Positions 20,808-28,168 of a stretch of 41,654 nucleotides of DNA are shown in pieces. Both the position numbers and the translations under genes were made by a program. The notes beneath the pieces are model-generated. The model was not told where the DNA came from and ran no database searches. It worked only from the letters and a program-made list of their open reading frames with translations. Position 1 is the first letter of the stretch. Each line of letters begins with the position of its first letter. Origin of the DNA: Chloroflexota bacterium (GTDB taxonomy: Bacteria; Chloroflexota; Anaerolineae; DUEN01); the NCBI GenBank assembly GCA_013152435.1, contig JAADGJ010000054.1:1-41654 (forward strand), read 5' to 3'.

Positions 20808-21470
20808 CTATCGTTCCTCATCGCCCTCTGCCGCGTCCTGGCCGTCCTCCGATGCGGATTCCGGCGCCTCGCCGACGACATGGTCAATGATGCCATACTC
20901 CAGGGCGCCGCGGGCGTCCATGAAGTAATCCCGCTCGAAGTCGCGCTGGATACGCTCCAATGGCTGCCCCGTATGGCGGGCCAGAAGCCGCTGCAACAGG
21001 TTCTGCATTCGCATCAACTCGTTCAGCTGGATCTGCACGTCCGGAGCGGAGCCTCGCGCGCCGCCCATGGCGGAATGCATGTGAATCGTGGCGTGGGGCA
21101 ACGCATACCGCTTCCCCTTGGCGCCCGCGGCCAGGAGCACGGTGCCCATGCTGGCCGTCCACCCCACCGCAAAGGTGGACACCGGCGCGCTGATCATCTG
21201 CATCGTATCATAGATCGCGAGGCCCGGGTAGATCTCCCCCCCAGGGGAGTTGATGTACAGCTGGATATCCCGATCCGGATCCTCACGATCGAGGAAAAGC
21301 AACTGAGCCACCACCAGGTTCGCGATCTGATCGGTGATGGGGGTACCCAGGAAGATAATACGCTCCTTCAGGAGGAGGGAGTAAATGTCATAAGCGCGCT
21401 CCCCCCGTCCGGTCTGCTCAATCACCATCGGTATCAAAGATTCAGGTCTCATGATCGTATCCCTTGACAT
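20808..21470 (-). CDS. clpP: ATP-dependent Clp protease proteolytic subunit
   Basis: ClpP forms the serine-protease barrel used by ClpX. The 220-residue protein has the INSPGG oxyanion segment, catalytic Ser in TASMGT, catalytic His in TIHMHS and the Asp in ERDYFM. The residues after the catalytic His are Ser-Ala, where most ClpP have Gln-Pro. The C-terminal tail is acidic ([17 protein letters not shown]). ATG 21470 has GAGGAG at good spacing; ATG 21452 is a shorter alternative. Confidence 0.96.
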   Translation of the reverse strand: MSRDTIMRPESLIPMVIEQTGRGERAYDIYSLLLKERIIFLGTPITDQIANLVVAQLLFLDREDPDRDIQLYINSPGGEIYPGLAIYDTMQMISAPVSTFAVGWTASMGTVLLAAGAKGKRYALPHATIHMHSAMGGARGSAPDVQIQLNELMRMQNLLQRLLARHTGQPLERIQRDFERDYFMDARGALEYGIIDHVVGEAPESASEDGQDAAEGDEER

Positions 21471-21535
21471 ACAACTCCTCACCTTCTCTTATCCCTTTTG
21501 CGCAATGCCATCGGCAGCGCATCGCCCCCGCGCGG

Positions 21536-23035
21536 CTACTCCGCCGCCTGCTCGGCGGACTCCTCTTCCTCCGCCGAAGGGGCTTCCATCCCCTCCTCCG
21601 CCTCCTGCTCAACGGGCTCGTCGGCCTCCGCCGATGGCTGCGCGCTATCCGACTCCTGCGTCTCCGAGGGCTCCTCGGCCCCCTCCTCCGCCGCGTCGGC
21701 TTCCGCCGACTCCTGAGCCTCTTCGCCCTCCGCTTCCGGCTCTTCCTCATCCGCCTCGCCCCGGGCGATGGCCAACAGGCGCTGGAGCGTCTTCTGGGTC
21801 ATCAGGTCGTCGAAGATCATCCGCCGGCCGGCCGCCGTCCGGAAGAGGTGACGCACACCCTCTCGATCTCCCCCCTCCATCGACTGCACGATCCGCTCGA
21901 TCTCGGCCTCGATCTCCTCCGGCTCTACGGTGATCCCCTCGGCCTCCGCCACGGCCCCCAGGAGCAGATTCCGCACCAGGCGCCGCTCCGCTTGAGGGCG
22001 CAGGCTCTCACGGTACTCCTCGCGCGACGTCTGATTCAACTTCAGGTAATCGTCCAGGCTCATGCCGCGCATGCGCAGCTGCCGGTCCTGCTCCTGGAGG
22101 ATGTCATCGATCTCCCGCTCAAGCAGCACGGGAGGATATTCCACCACCTCGGCGGCCTCGACCAGGGCGTCCAGGACCTTCTCGATATCCTCGGAGCGAG
22201 CCTCTATCTCCCGCTCGCGCTTCAGCCCCTCACGAATGCTCCGACGCAGGTCCTCCAACGACTGGAAATCGCCCACGGATGCGGCGAACTCATCGTTGAG
22301 CTCAATGGTCTCCCGCTCCTGCACCTTCTTCAGGGTGGCGACGAAATGGGCCTCCTTGCCGGCCCATCGAGACTCCGCGTCCGCGGGATAACGCAGGGTG
22401 AACTCACGCGTCTCGCCCGGCTTCATGCCGATGAAGGCCGCGTCGAATCCGGGGATGATCTCCGTGTCCGCGTCCTCCGACGGGATGAAGTCCCAGTCGG
22501 TCTGATCGATGAGGGTCTCATCATCCACCGTGCCCTTGATATCCACGGTCAGCAGGTCGCCATACTGGGCAGGGCGATCCACCTCCTGCCATCGCGCTCG
22601 TGACTCACGCAACTCCTCGAGGATCTCATCCACCTCTTCGTCGGAGACCTCGATCTCCTCCCGCTCCACGCGGATGGATCGATAGTCACCCAGCTTCACC
22701 TCCGGCGGCAGAGGCACGCGCATCCGGATCACCAACGGCTCCAGCTGCAGATCCTCTAGCTCCGCCTGGGCGATGGGCTCCAACTCGGTCTGGGACAAAG
22801 CCTCCTGATATGCCTCGTTGACCAGATCCTCCAGGATCTCGTTGTAAATCGCATCCTTGCCCACCATGGAAACCACAACATGATAAGGGGCCTTCCCCTT
22901 ACGAAAGCCGGGAATGCGAATCTGGCTGGCCAGCCGCCGCGCGCCGCGACGCAAGAACTTCTCCACGCGTTCCGGCTCAACTTCAATCGTCAAAGCGACT
23001 TGACAGTTGTCCAGTTGCTCCGTCGAAACTTTCAC
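21536..23035 (-). CDS. tig: Trigger factor with long acidic C-terminal tail
   Basis: Trigger factor binds the ribosome exit site and folds nascent chains. The N-terminal domain has the ribosome-docking GFRKGKAP loop. The FKBP-type prolyl isomerase domain (about residues 150-240) contains GDLLTVDIKGTVDDE and IPGFDAAFIGMKPGETREF. The helical C-terminal domain follows. The last 74 residues contain 33 Asp/Glu and no Lys or Arg, a strongly acidic, probably disordered extension; total length is 499 against about 430-450 usually. The start is GTG 23035, with GAGG upstream; a TTG at 23059 overlaps the ribosome-binding region. It heads the operon with clpP and clpX. Confidence 0.95.
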   Translation of the reverse strand: MKVSTEQLDNCQVALTIEVEPERVEKFLRRGARRLASQIRIPGFRKGKAPYHVVVSMVGKDAIYNEILEDLVNEAYQEALSQTELEPIAQAELEDLQLEPLVIRMRVPLPPEVKLGDYRSIRVEREEIEVSDEEVDEILEELRESRARWQEVDRPAQYGDLLTVDIKGTVDDETLIDQTDWDFIPSEDADTEIIPGFDAAFIGMKPGETREFTLRYPADAESRWAGKEAHFVATLKKVQERETIELNDEFAASVGDFQSLEDLRRSIREGLKREREIEARSEDIEKVLDALVEAAEVVEYPPVLLEREIDDILQEQDRQLRMRGMSLDDYLKLNQTSREEYRESLRPQAERRLVRNLLLGAVAEAEGITVEPEEIEAEIERIVQSMEGGDREGVRHLFRTAAGRRMIFDDLMTQKTLQRLLAIARGEADEEEPEAEGEEAQESAEADAAEEGAEEPSETQESDSAQPSAEADEPVEQEAEEGMEAPSAEEEESAEQAAE

Positions 23036-23127
23036 GTGACGCCTCTTACTCCTTTTCAAGGTTTGCCGACAATCTCTACCTGGAAGGAAAGACCTCCTGG
23101 GCAGCCCATATCTCGCCAGCGCAGACG

Positions 23128-23157
23128 ATTATAGCACATCTCATCCCAATGTGCTAA
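23128..23157 (-). promoter_or_regulatory. Promoter of tig-clpP-clpX with CIRCE-like operator
   Basis: On the minus strand TTAGCACAT and ATGTGCTAT flank exactly nine bases (23131-23157). The HrcA operator CIRCE is TTAGCACTC-N9-GAGTGCTAA, so half-site core, orientation and spacing all match. The arms are complementary except for the outermost base. A -10 box TATAAT (23128-23133, minus strand) overlaps one arm, and TTAGCA in the other arm sits 18 bp upstream as a weak -35. Bound HrcA would block polymerase directly. Confidence 0.75.
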
Positions 23158-23234
23158 CCCTAGCAAACTATTTTCCACGCCCCAAACGTACCAAAAAGGG
23201 CTTCAAACCGCGCGACACACCCCCCTCGTGCCGC

Positions 23235-24992
23235 TCACTGGCGACCAAATTCGCGGGCCAGCTGGCTGTTGCTGATGTGGATCATGGTGGGCCGCCCATG
23301 CGGACAGGTCCGCGGCGCCCGGCAGGCCTCCAACCGGCGGACCATCTCCTGCATCTCCGCCATCGAGAGGATCTGCCCCGCCTTGACCGCCGCTCGCTTG
23401 CAGATCAGACGCACCAACGCCTCCTCCCTCGCCTGGTCCACCCGATTCCGCTCCTCCTCCAGGGAGCCCAGCAGGTCCTCCAGCGCCTCTCGGGGATCCC
23501 CGCGGCTTAGAATGGAAGGGACGGAGCGTAACAGGAAAGTGTCCGGGCCAAAGGGCTCCAGCTCAAACCCCAAACGGGCCAGTTCATCCCGTTCGGCCTC
23601 CGCCACGGCCGCCAGAGTCGGCGGGAGGGTGATCGGTATCGGCTCCAACAACCCCTGGCGCGGCACATCGCCGCTGGCCTGCTGGGCCATCATCTGCTCG
23701 TACAGGATGCGCTCGTGAGCCGCGTGCTGGTCGATCAGGTACACCCCCTCCGGCCCCTCCGCGATGATGTAGCTGGCGCCCACCTGCCCCACCACGCGCA
23801 GCGCGGGGAGCGCCTCTCCGCCTCCTGCGCCGGTCGTCACCGGCTGGGAGGACTCGGGCATGCGCCCATCGGAGGAAGCGCGCGGCAGATCCAACTCCCC
23901 CTGAACGGGAGCCCCCCGGCGCTGACCCGCCTGAAGCAGCGTCTGACGCCGCTCGGCCCAGCCCGACGCGCTGGGCTCCAGCCGGCTGACGGTGGGCACC
24001 TCGGCATGAGAGACCAACGCGCTGCGCACCGCCCGCTCCACGGCCCGGAAAGCCGCCCGGGCATCCCGGAAACGCACCTCCGCCTTGGTCGGATGGACGT
24101 TCACATCCACCATCTCCGCGGGCATCTCCAGGAAGACCACGGCGATCGGGAACCGCCCCTGTGGCAACAGGGTGTGATAGGCCTGGATGATGGCATAGCT
24201 CAGGCTGCTATCGCGGATCCAGCGGCTGTTGAGGAAGAGGGTCAGATAGGACCGGTTCGCACGGTGCAGGCTCGGCTGTGAGACGTAGCCGTGGACCCGG
24301 ATGCCGTGATACTCCTGCGGCTCTATGGGGATCATCTCCCGGGCGACGTCCATGCCGTAGATCTTGAGCAGCACCTCACGACGATCGCCGGATCCGGTGG
24401 TCTGAAACGCCAGCCGTCCATCGTTTACCAGGCTGAAGCGTCGATCGGGGAAGGCCAGTGCGTAGCGGCTGACCACATTCTGAATGTGCGCCGCCTCGGT
24501 GGCCGGGCGACGCAGAAATTTCAACCGGGCCGGCGTATTGAAGAAGAGATGCTCGACCACGACGGTGGTCCCCGGAGGGGCCCCGCGCCGCTCCTGTCCC
24601 ACCATAACGCCGCCCTCAAGGCGGATCTGGACCCCCGTCGTCTCATCGACGTGGCGCGTGAGCATGGTGACGTGCGCGACCGCGGCGATGGAGGCCAGCG
24701 CCTCCCCCCGGAAGCCCAACGTCTCGATATGGTCGAGGTCCTCCGCCGTGCGCAGCTTGCTGGTCGCGTGGCGGGTGAAGGCCAGCGGCACCTCAGCGGC
24801 CGGGATGCCGTGTCCATCGTCCACGACGCGGATCAGCCGGCGGCCGCCCTCCGCGATCTCCACGCGCACCTCTCGGGCGCCCGCGTCCAGGCTGTTCTCG
24901 ACCAGCTCCTTGACCACGGAAGCCGGTCGTTCGACCACCTCGCCGGCCGCGATCTTGTCCGCGACCTCCGGCGGCAACAGATGAATGGGCAT
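23235..24992 (-). CDS. mutL: DNA mismatch repair protein MutL
   Basis: MutL links mismatch recognition to strand incision. The N-terminal GHKL ATPase has VVKELVENSLDAGA, DDGHGI and TLGFRGEALASI, and HPTKAEVRFRD closes the transducer domain. The C-terminal domain carries the endonuclease motif DQHAAHERILYE and the CPHGRP zinc-site motif, so this is the nicking type of MutL found in bacteria without MutH. The length of 585 is normal. No mutS is present in the window. Confidence 0.97.
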   Translation of the reverse strand: MPIHLLPPEVADKIAAGEVVERPASVVKELVENSLDAGAREVRVEIAEGGRRLIRVVDDGHGIPAAEVPLAFTRHATSKLRTAEDLDHIETLGFRGEALASIAAVAHVTMLTRHVDETTGVQIRLEGGVMVGQERRGAPPGTTVVVEHLFFNTPARLKFLRRPATEAAHIQNVVSRYALAFPDRRFSLVNDGRLAFQTTGSGDRREVLLKIYGMDVAREMIPIEPQEYHGIRVHGYVSQPSLHRANRSYLTLFLNSRWIRDSSLSYAIIQAYHTLLPQGRFPIAVVFLEMPAEMVDVNVHPTKAEVRFRDARAAFRAVERAVRSALVSHAEVPTVSRLEPSASGWAERRQTLLQAGQRRGAPVQGELDLPRASSDGRMPESSQPVTTGAGGGEALPALRVVGQVGASYIIAEGPEGVYLIDQHAAHERILYEQMMAQQASGDVPRQGLLEPIPITLPPTLAAVAEAERDELARLGFELEPFGPDTFLLRSVPSILSRGDPREALEDLLGSLEEERNRVDQAREEALVRLICKRAAVKAGQILSMAEMQEMVRRLEACRAPRTCPHGRPTMIHISNSQLAREFGRQ

Positions 24993-25023
24993 AGAGGCTC
25001 ACCGCTCCGTTCTCGTTGGAGGC

Positions 25024-25051
25024 ATTGTACCACAGCCGGTCGGCGGCACAA
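25024..25051 (-). promoter_or_regulatory. Probable mutL promoter
   Basis: On the minus strand a TACAAT -10 box (25024-25029) lies 16 bp downstream of a weak TTGTGC -35 (25046-25051). This places the start of transcription about 25 bases before the mutL ATG. Confidence 0.45.
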
Positions 25052-25130
25052 AGGTCCCATTGGGTAGGATGGCGGGTCCAAAACGGGTGGCAACCTCCAA
25101 AGTCCCCCCGCAACAACTTTCACCGAGTAA

Positions 25131-25168
25131 AGAAAGAAAAAAACCGGCCGACCTCTCGGCCGGCCGGT
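25131..25168 (-). terminator. Rho-independent terminator of sodA
   Basis: Read on the minus strand, ACCGGCCG and CGGCCGGT form a strong GC stem (an alternative inner pairing GGCCGA/TCGGCC also exists), directly followed by a run of seven T. It lies 20 bases after the sodA stop. Confidence 0.9.
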
Positions 25169-25188
25169 CCTCAAAAGTGACCACACGC

Positions 25189-25812
25189 CTATCGCAGGGC
25201 CTTTAGAGCCTTCGCGTAATTCTCCGCCACCGCTTCCCAATTCACCACATTCCACCAATTGTTCACATACTCAGGTCGACGATTCTGATACTTCAAGTAG
25301 TAAGCATGCTCCCACACATCCAGCCCCAGGAGCGGCGTGTGGCCATCCATGTATGGGCTGTCCTGGTTGGCCGTGGAGTACACGACCAGCTTCCCAAAGG
25401 CGGTGAGCGCCAGCCAGGCCCAGCCGCTGCCGAAGCGGGTGGCCGCGGCCTTGGCAAACCGCTCTCGGAAGGCGTCAAAGGATCCAAAGGCCTGCTCGAT
25501 CGCGGCGGCCAGCTCGCCGCTAGGCACGCCGCCGCCGTCAGGTGCCATCACCGCCCAGAAGAGGGAGTGATTGGCATGCCCGCCGCCGTTGTTGCGCACC
25601 GCCGTGCGGATATCTTCGGGCACGCTGTGGATATTCCGCAGCAAGACCTCCAGAGATACCGACTGCAGATCAGGATACTTCTCCAATGCGGCGTTCAGAT
25701 TGTTGACATAGCCTGCGTGATGCTTCGTGTGATGAATCTCCATCGTGCGGGCATCAATGTGAGGTTCCAGCGCGTCGTACGCGTACGGAAGCGTCGGGAG
25801 TTCGTGAGCCAT
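25189..25812 (-). CDS. sodA: Superoxide dismutase, Mn/Fe family
   Basis: The enzyme converts superoxide to oxygen and hydrogen peroxide. The 207-residue protein has the standard metal ligands: His27 in MEIHHTKHH, a His in [10 protein letters not shown], and Asp and His in [24 protein letters not shown] and DVWEHAYYL favour manganese, but metal choice is not certain from sequence. There is no signal peptide, so it is cytoplasmic. ATG 25812 has GGAGGT upstream. It is a single-gene unit with a perfect promoter and a strong terminator. Confidence 0.95.
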   Translation of the reverse strand: MAHELPTLPYAYDALEPHIDARTMEIHHTKHHAGYVNNLNAALEKYPDLQSVSLEVLLRNIHSVPEDIRTAVRNNGGGHANHSLFWAVMAPDGGGVPSGELAAAIEQAFGSFDAFRERFAKAAATRFGSGWAWLALTAFGKLVVYSTANQDSPYMDGHTPLLGLDVWEHAYYLKYQNRRPEYVNNWWNVVNWEAVAENYAKALKALR

Positions 25813-25909
25813 CGGGTCTACCTCCATAGAGATTGGGATGCTACTGCCGACCTATCGCCGCCCCCTCTTGGGCGCATCAGCCAGCCTTTATCAACTTATC
25901 AGCTTGTAA

Positions 25910-25947
25910 ATTATACAGCCCTGGCCCACGTTTGTCAAATTTACAAA
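25910..25947 (-). promoter_or_regulatory. Perfect consensus promoter of sodA with overlapping inverted repeats
   Basis: On the minus strand TTGACA (25933-25938) and TATAAT (25910-25915) are exact consensus hexamers with a 17-bp spacer. An imperfect palindrome with TTTGT and ACAAA ends (25931-25947) covers the -35, and TGTA-N5-TACA (25905-25917) covers the -10. A promoter this strong with operator-like repeats suggests repression relieved by oxidative or metal signals; that part is inference. Confidence 0.8.
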
Positions 25948-25981
25948 TCTACATGTTTATTTACAGGGACCGCTCTGGGAT

Positions 25982-26215
25982 GGCTCGGAGGGGCTACCGC
26001 CGCCCCTCCGAAGAAATCTACTTTCAGCCCCTCACCTGCCCCGCGGGGCCGGAGGCTACCGCCAAAGCCCCAACCAGGTAGGGAAAAGGCGAGGAAAAGC
26101 GTTTTCCTGCGGAGGGGCTTCCCCCCCGCGCCTCCCCTTTCGGGTGCGACCGCCCGTGGAGGGAAAAAGCGACAGGCGAGGGCCTCGCCCACGCTGTTAG
26201 CTGTTAAGTTGATGC
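25982..26215. repeat. Hairpin-type intergenic repeat upstream of sodA
   Basis: This is an inverted copy of the repeat at 11183-11368, with extra internal sequence. CGGAGGGGC (25986-25994) pairs with GCCCCTCCG (26002-26010). The far end carries GCTGTTAAGTTGATGCGAAT, the counterpart of the 11177-11196 end. It fills most of the gap 25948-26369. The rest of that gap (26216-26369) shows nothing I can identify. Confidence 0.7.
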
Positions 26216-26369
26216 GAATGGGGTCGGCTGGGGGCTCACCGTTGGGGGGAGGCACAGGGGAAATGCGACATGGACTAGGAGGATCCCCGCGCGGGCACGT
26301 CAGGGCGGCCAGCTCTGGGAACGCCCTGCTGTCCGTCGGGTCCGCTCGTATTCGGGGCGCGTTGGGCCC

Positions 26370-26627
26370 CTATCCGCTGGCCTGCCAGATCCCCTCAACC
26401 AGCTTGATCACGGAGAGGCAGGAGCGGCATTGGGCCTCGTCCTCGGCGGTACGCTTGGCGTAGTGACCGCACGAGGGACACGTGATGGCCACGCGCTGCG
26501 CGGCCTGACGCATCAGCAGATGCAGCACGGACTCTTCATCCGGCAGATCCATCTCCTCTCGCAGCAACTCGATCAATTCCTTCTCTTCCGGCGAAAGGGA
26601 GACGGACAAGGAGTTTGACTCGCTCAT
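26370..26627 (-). CDS. Small zinc-ribbon protein of unknown function
   Basis: The 85-residue protein has an acidic helical N-terminus (SPEEKELIELLREEMDLPDEESVLHLLMRQAAQ) followed by a single CPSC-x13-CRSC zinc ribbon. The N-terminal half is reminiscent of ribbon-helix-helix antitoxin-like segments, but that is weak. GAGGT lies six bases before ATG 26627. GC and codon usage match the neighbours, so a real gene is likely. It could be a nucleic-acid-binding or regulatory protein. No toxin-like partner is adjacent. Confidence 0.7.
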   Translation of the reverse strand: MSESNSLSVSLSPEEKELIELLREEMDLPDEESVLHLLMRQAAQRVAITCPSCGHYAKRTAEDEAQCRSCLSVIKLVEGIWQASG

Positions 26628-26835
26628 CCTGGCACCTCGCCAACCTGCAATTCGGGCGGAAAACCTCGCCCGGGCGGCGTTGCACCCACGGTTGGGTGCA
26701 AACGGAACAGGGCGTTCACACCGATACCCGCGATGCTACCTCGCCTACATCGTACCCGAGGAATACCCCCGAGCGCAAATCGGGGTTCGGCCGCAAAGCG
26801 CGCAGGCTTCCTCGCCGCACAGATGGATGATGACT

Positions 26836-26872
26836 TGCCATCTCGGGGCCACGTGTTATCATGTACGTGGCC
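26836..26872 (+). promoter_or_regulatory. Candidate promoter with 8-bp inverted repeat upstream of lgt
   Basis: TTGCCA (26836-26841) and TATCAT (26858-26863) are separated by 16 bp. GGCCACGT (26847-26854) and ACGTGGCC (26865-26872) form a perfect 8-bp inverted repeat around a 10-base centre that spans the -10. It lies about 390 bases before lgt, with a repeat element between. Confidence 0.4.
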
Positions 26873-26971
26873 GCTTGCCCCCCGCAAGGGCCAATACCGA
26901 TACTAACTGCCGGATACCTTTGCGCAGACGACGAGATCGGTTGAATCGTCCTATGGCCAGTATCCGCATCT

Positions 26972-27231
26972 AAGAGGGAGTCTGAAAGCCGTCGGCGAGA
27001 TAGCTGTGGGCATTCCTTAGCTACGCGCTCCCCAGGGGGAGTGTGGAGGGGATCCTCCCTCCATACAATCTGCGCTTTCCTGACCTGCACCTGCCTTTCT
27101 CAACCCTTTCCGCAGGGATCCGGGTCGAGGCCGGGCGGGTCAGAGAAGGAAACGAGGGCTCTTCCGGAGAGACTTCGCCCCTCCAGGCCTCCCCACGGCA
27201 AGAGCGACGGGGTTTCTCAGACACGCTCTAA
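26972..27231. repeat. Hairpin repeat with AGAGCGTGTCTGA-type inverted ends in the lgt leader
   Basis: AGAGGGAGTCTGA near 26973 and TCAGACACGCTCT (27217-27229) are inverted ends matching at 11 of 13 positions. TCTAAGA occurs at both outer edges and might be a target duplication. TGGAGGG (27044-27050) pairs with CCCTCCA (27057-27063). The element ends about 27 bases before the lgt start. The rest of the 26628-26971 gap holds only the candidate promoter. Confidence 0.7.
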
Positions 27232-27258
27232 GACCTGAAGATTCCAGGAGGCATCATC

Positions 27259-28152
27259 ATGCAGCCGCCTTTCCCGCCCGTGATCACCATCGGCCCGATC
27301 ACGATCCACTGGTATGGGATCCTCATCGTCACCGGCGCCGTGTTGGCCACCATCGTCGCCTCCGCGGAGGCCCGCCGCCGCGGCGAGGATCCGGAGCGCG
27401 CCTGGGATGTCCTGGTCTGGTGTCTGCTTCTGGGCATCCTGGGGGCCCGACTGTATCACGTGTTCTCACGCCCGGCGGGCGGCTTCGTCGGCTGGGACTA
27501 CTACCGGGAGCACCCCATTGACATCATCGCCTTCTGGAAGGGCGGCTTCCGGGGGCTGGGCATCTACGGCGGCGTGATCGGCGGCGTGCTGGCCATCTAC
27601 ATCTACACCTGGCGCCACAAACTCTCCTTCTGGCGCTGGCTGGACATCGTGTCGCCGGGTGTCCTGCTAGCCCAGGCCATCGGCCGTTGGGGCAACTTCA
27701 TGAATCAGGAGCTGTATGGCCCGCCCATGAAGAACCCCATGCCGTGGGGATTGAAGATCGACGCGCTCCACCGATTCGGCGAGTACACCGACCTGCAAAA
27801 ATATCCGGTGGAGACGACCCGCTTTCACCCGACGTTCCTGTACGAATCCACGTGGAACGTGATCGGCTTCGCGCTCCTTCTGTGGATCGGGCGACGCTTC
27901 GCCCACCGGCTGCGGGACGGCGACATCTTCTTCCTCTACATGATCTGGTATCCGCTGGGCCGGTTCTGGGTGGAGATGTTACGGCCGGACGCGTGGACGA
28001 TCGGCGGCCTGCCCACCGCACAGTGGATCGCGCTGATCGCGATCGCCGTCGCCATCATCGCGCTGTACATCAATCACAAGCGTCCCCTCCCCGCCTCACC
28101 TGCGGAGGCGGCCGACACGGGCGATGAGGCTGGCCCGCAGAATCAGGCGTAG
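27259..28152 (+). CDS. lgt: Prolipoprotein diacylglyceryl transferase
   Basis: Lgt adds diacylglycerol to the lipobox cysteine of pre-lipoproteins, the first step of lipoprotein maturation. The 297-residue protein has about seven membrane helices. Signatures are ILGARLYHV, FRGLGIYGGVIGG, the Lgt box AIGRWGNFMNQELYG and HPTFLYES. ATG 27259 has AGGAGG upstream. Several lipoproteins in this window and lspA at 33789 belong to the same pathway. Confidence 0.97.
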   Translation: MQPPFPPVITIGPITIHWYGILIVTGAVLATIVASAEARRRGEDPERAWDVLVWCLLLGILGARLYHVFSRPAGGFVGWDYYREHPIDIIAFWKGGFRGLGIYGGVIGGVLAIYIYTWRHKLSFWRWLDIVSPGVLLAQAIGRWGNFMNQELYGPPMKNPMPWGLKIDALHRFGEYTDLQKYPVETTRFHPTFLYESTWNVIGFALLLWIGRRFAHRLRDGDIFFLYMIWYPLGRFWVEMLRPDAWTIGGLPTAQWIALIAIAVAIIALYINHKRPLPASPAEAADTGDEAGPQNQA

Positions 28153-28168
28153 ACGCCCTCGCCGACGT

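Noticed and set aside
26370-26627. Antitoxin of a toxin-antitoxin pair
   Set aside because: The N-terminus is only weakly like a ribbon-helix-helix segment, and no toxin-sized partner gene lies next to it.
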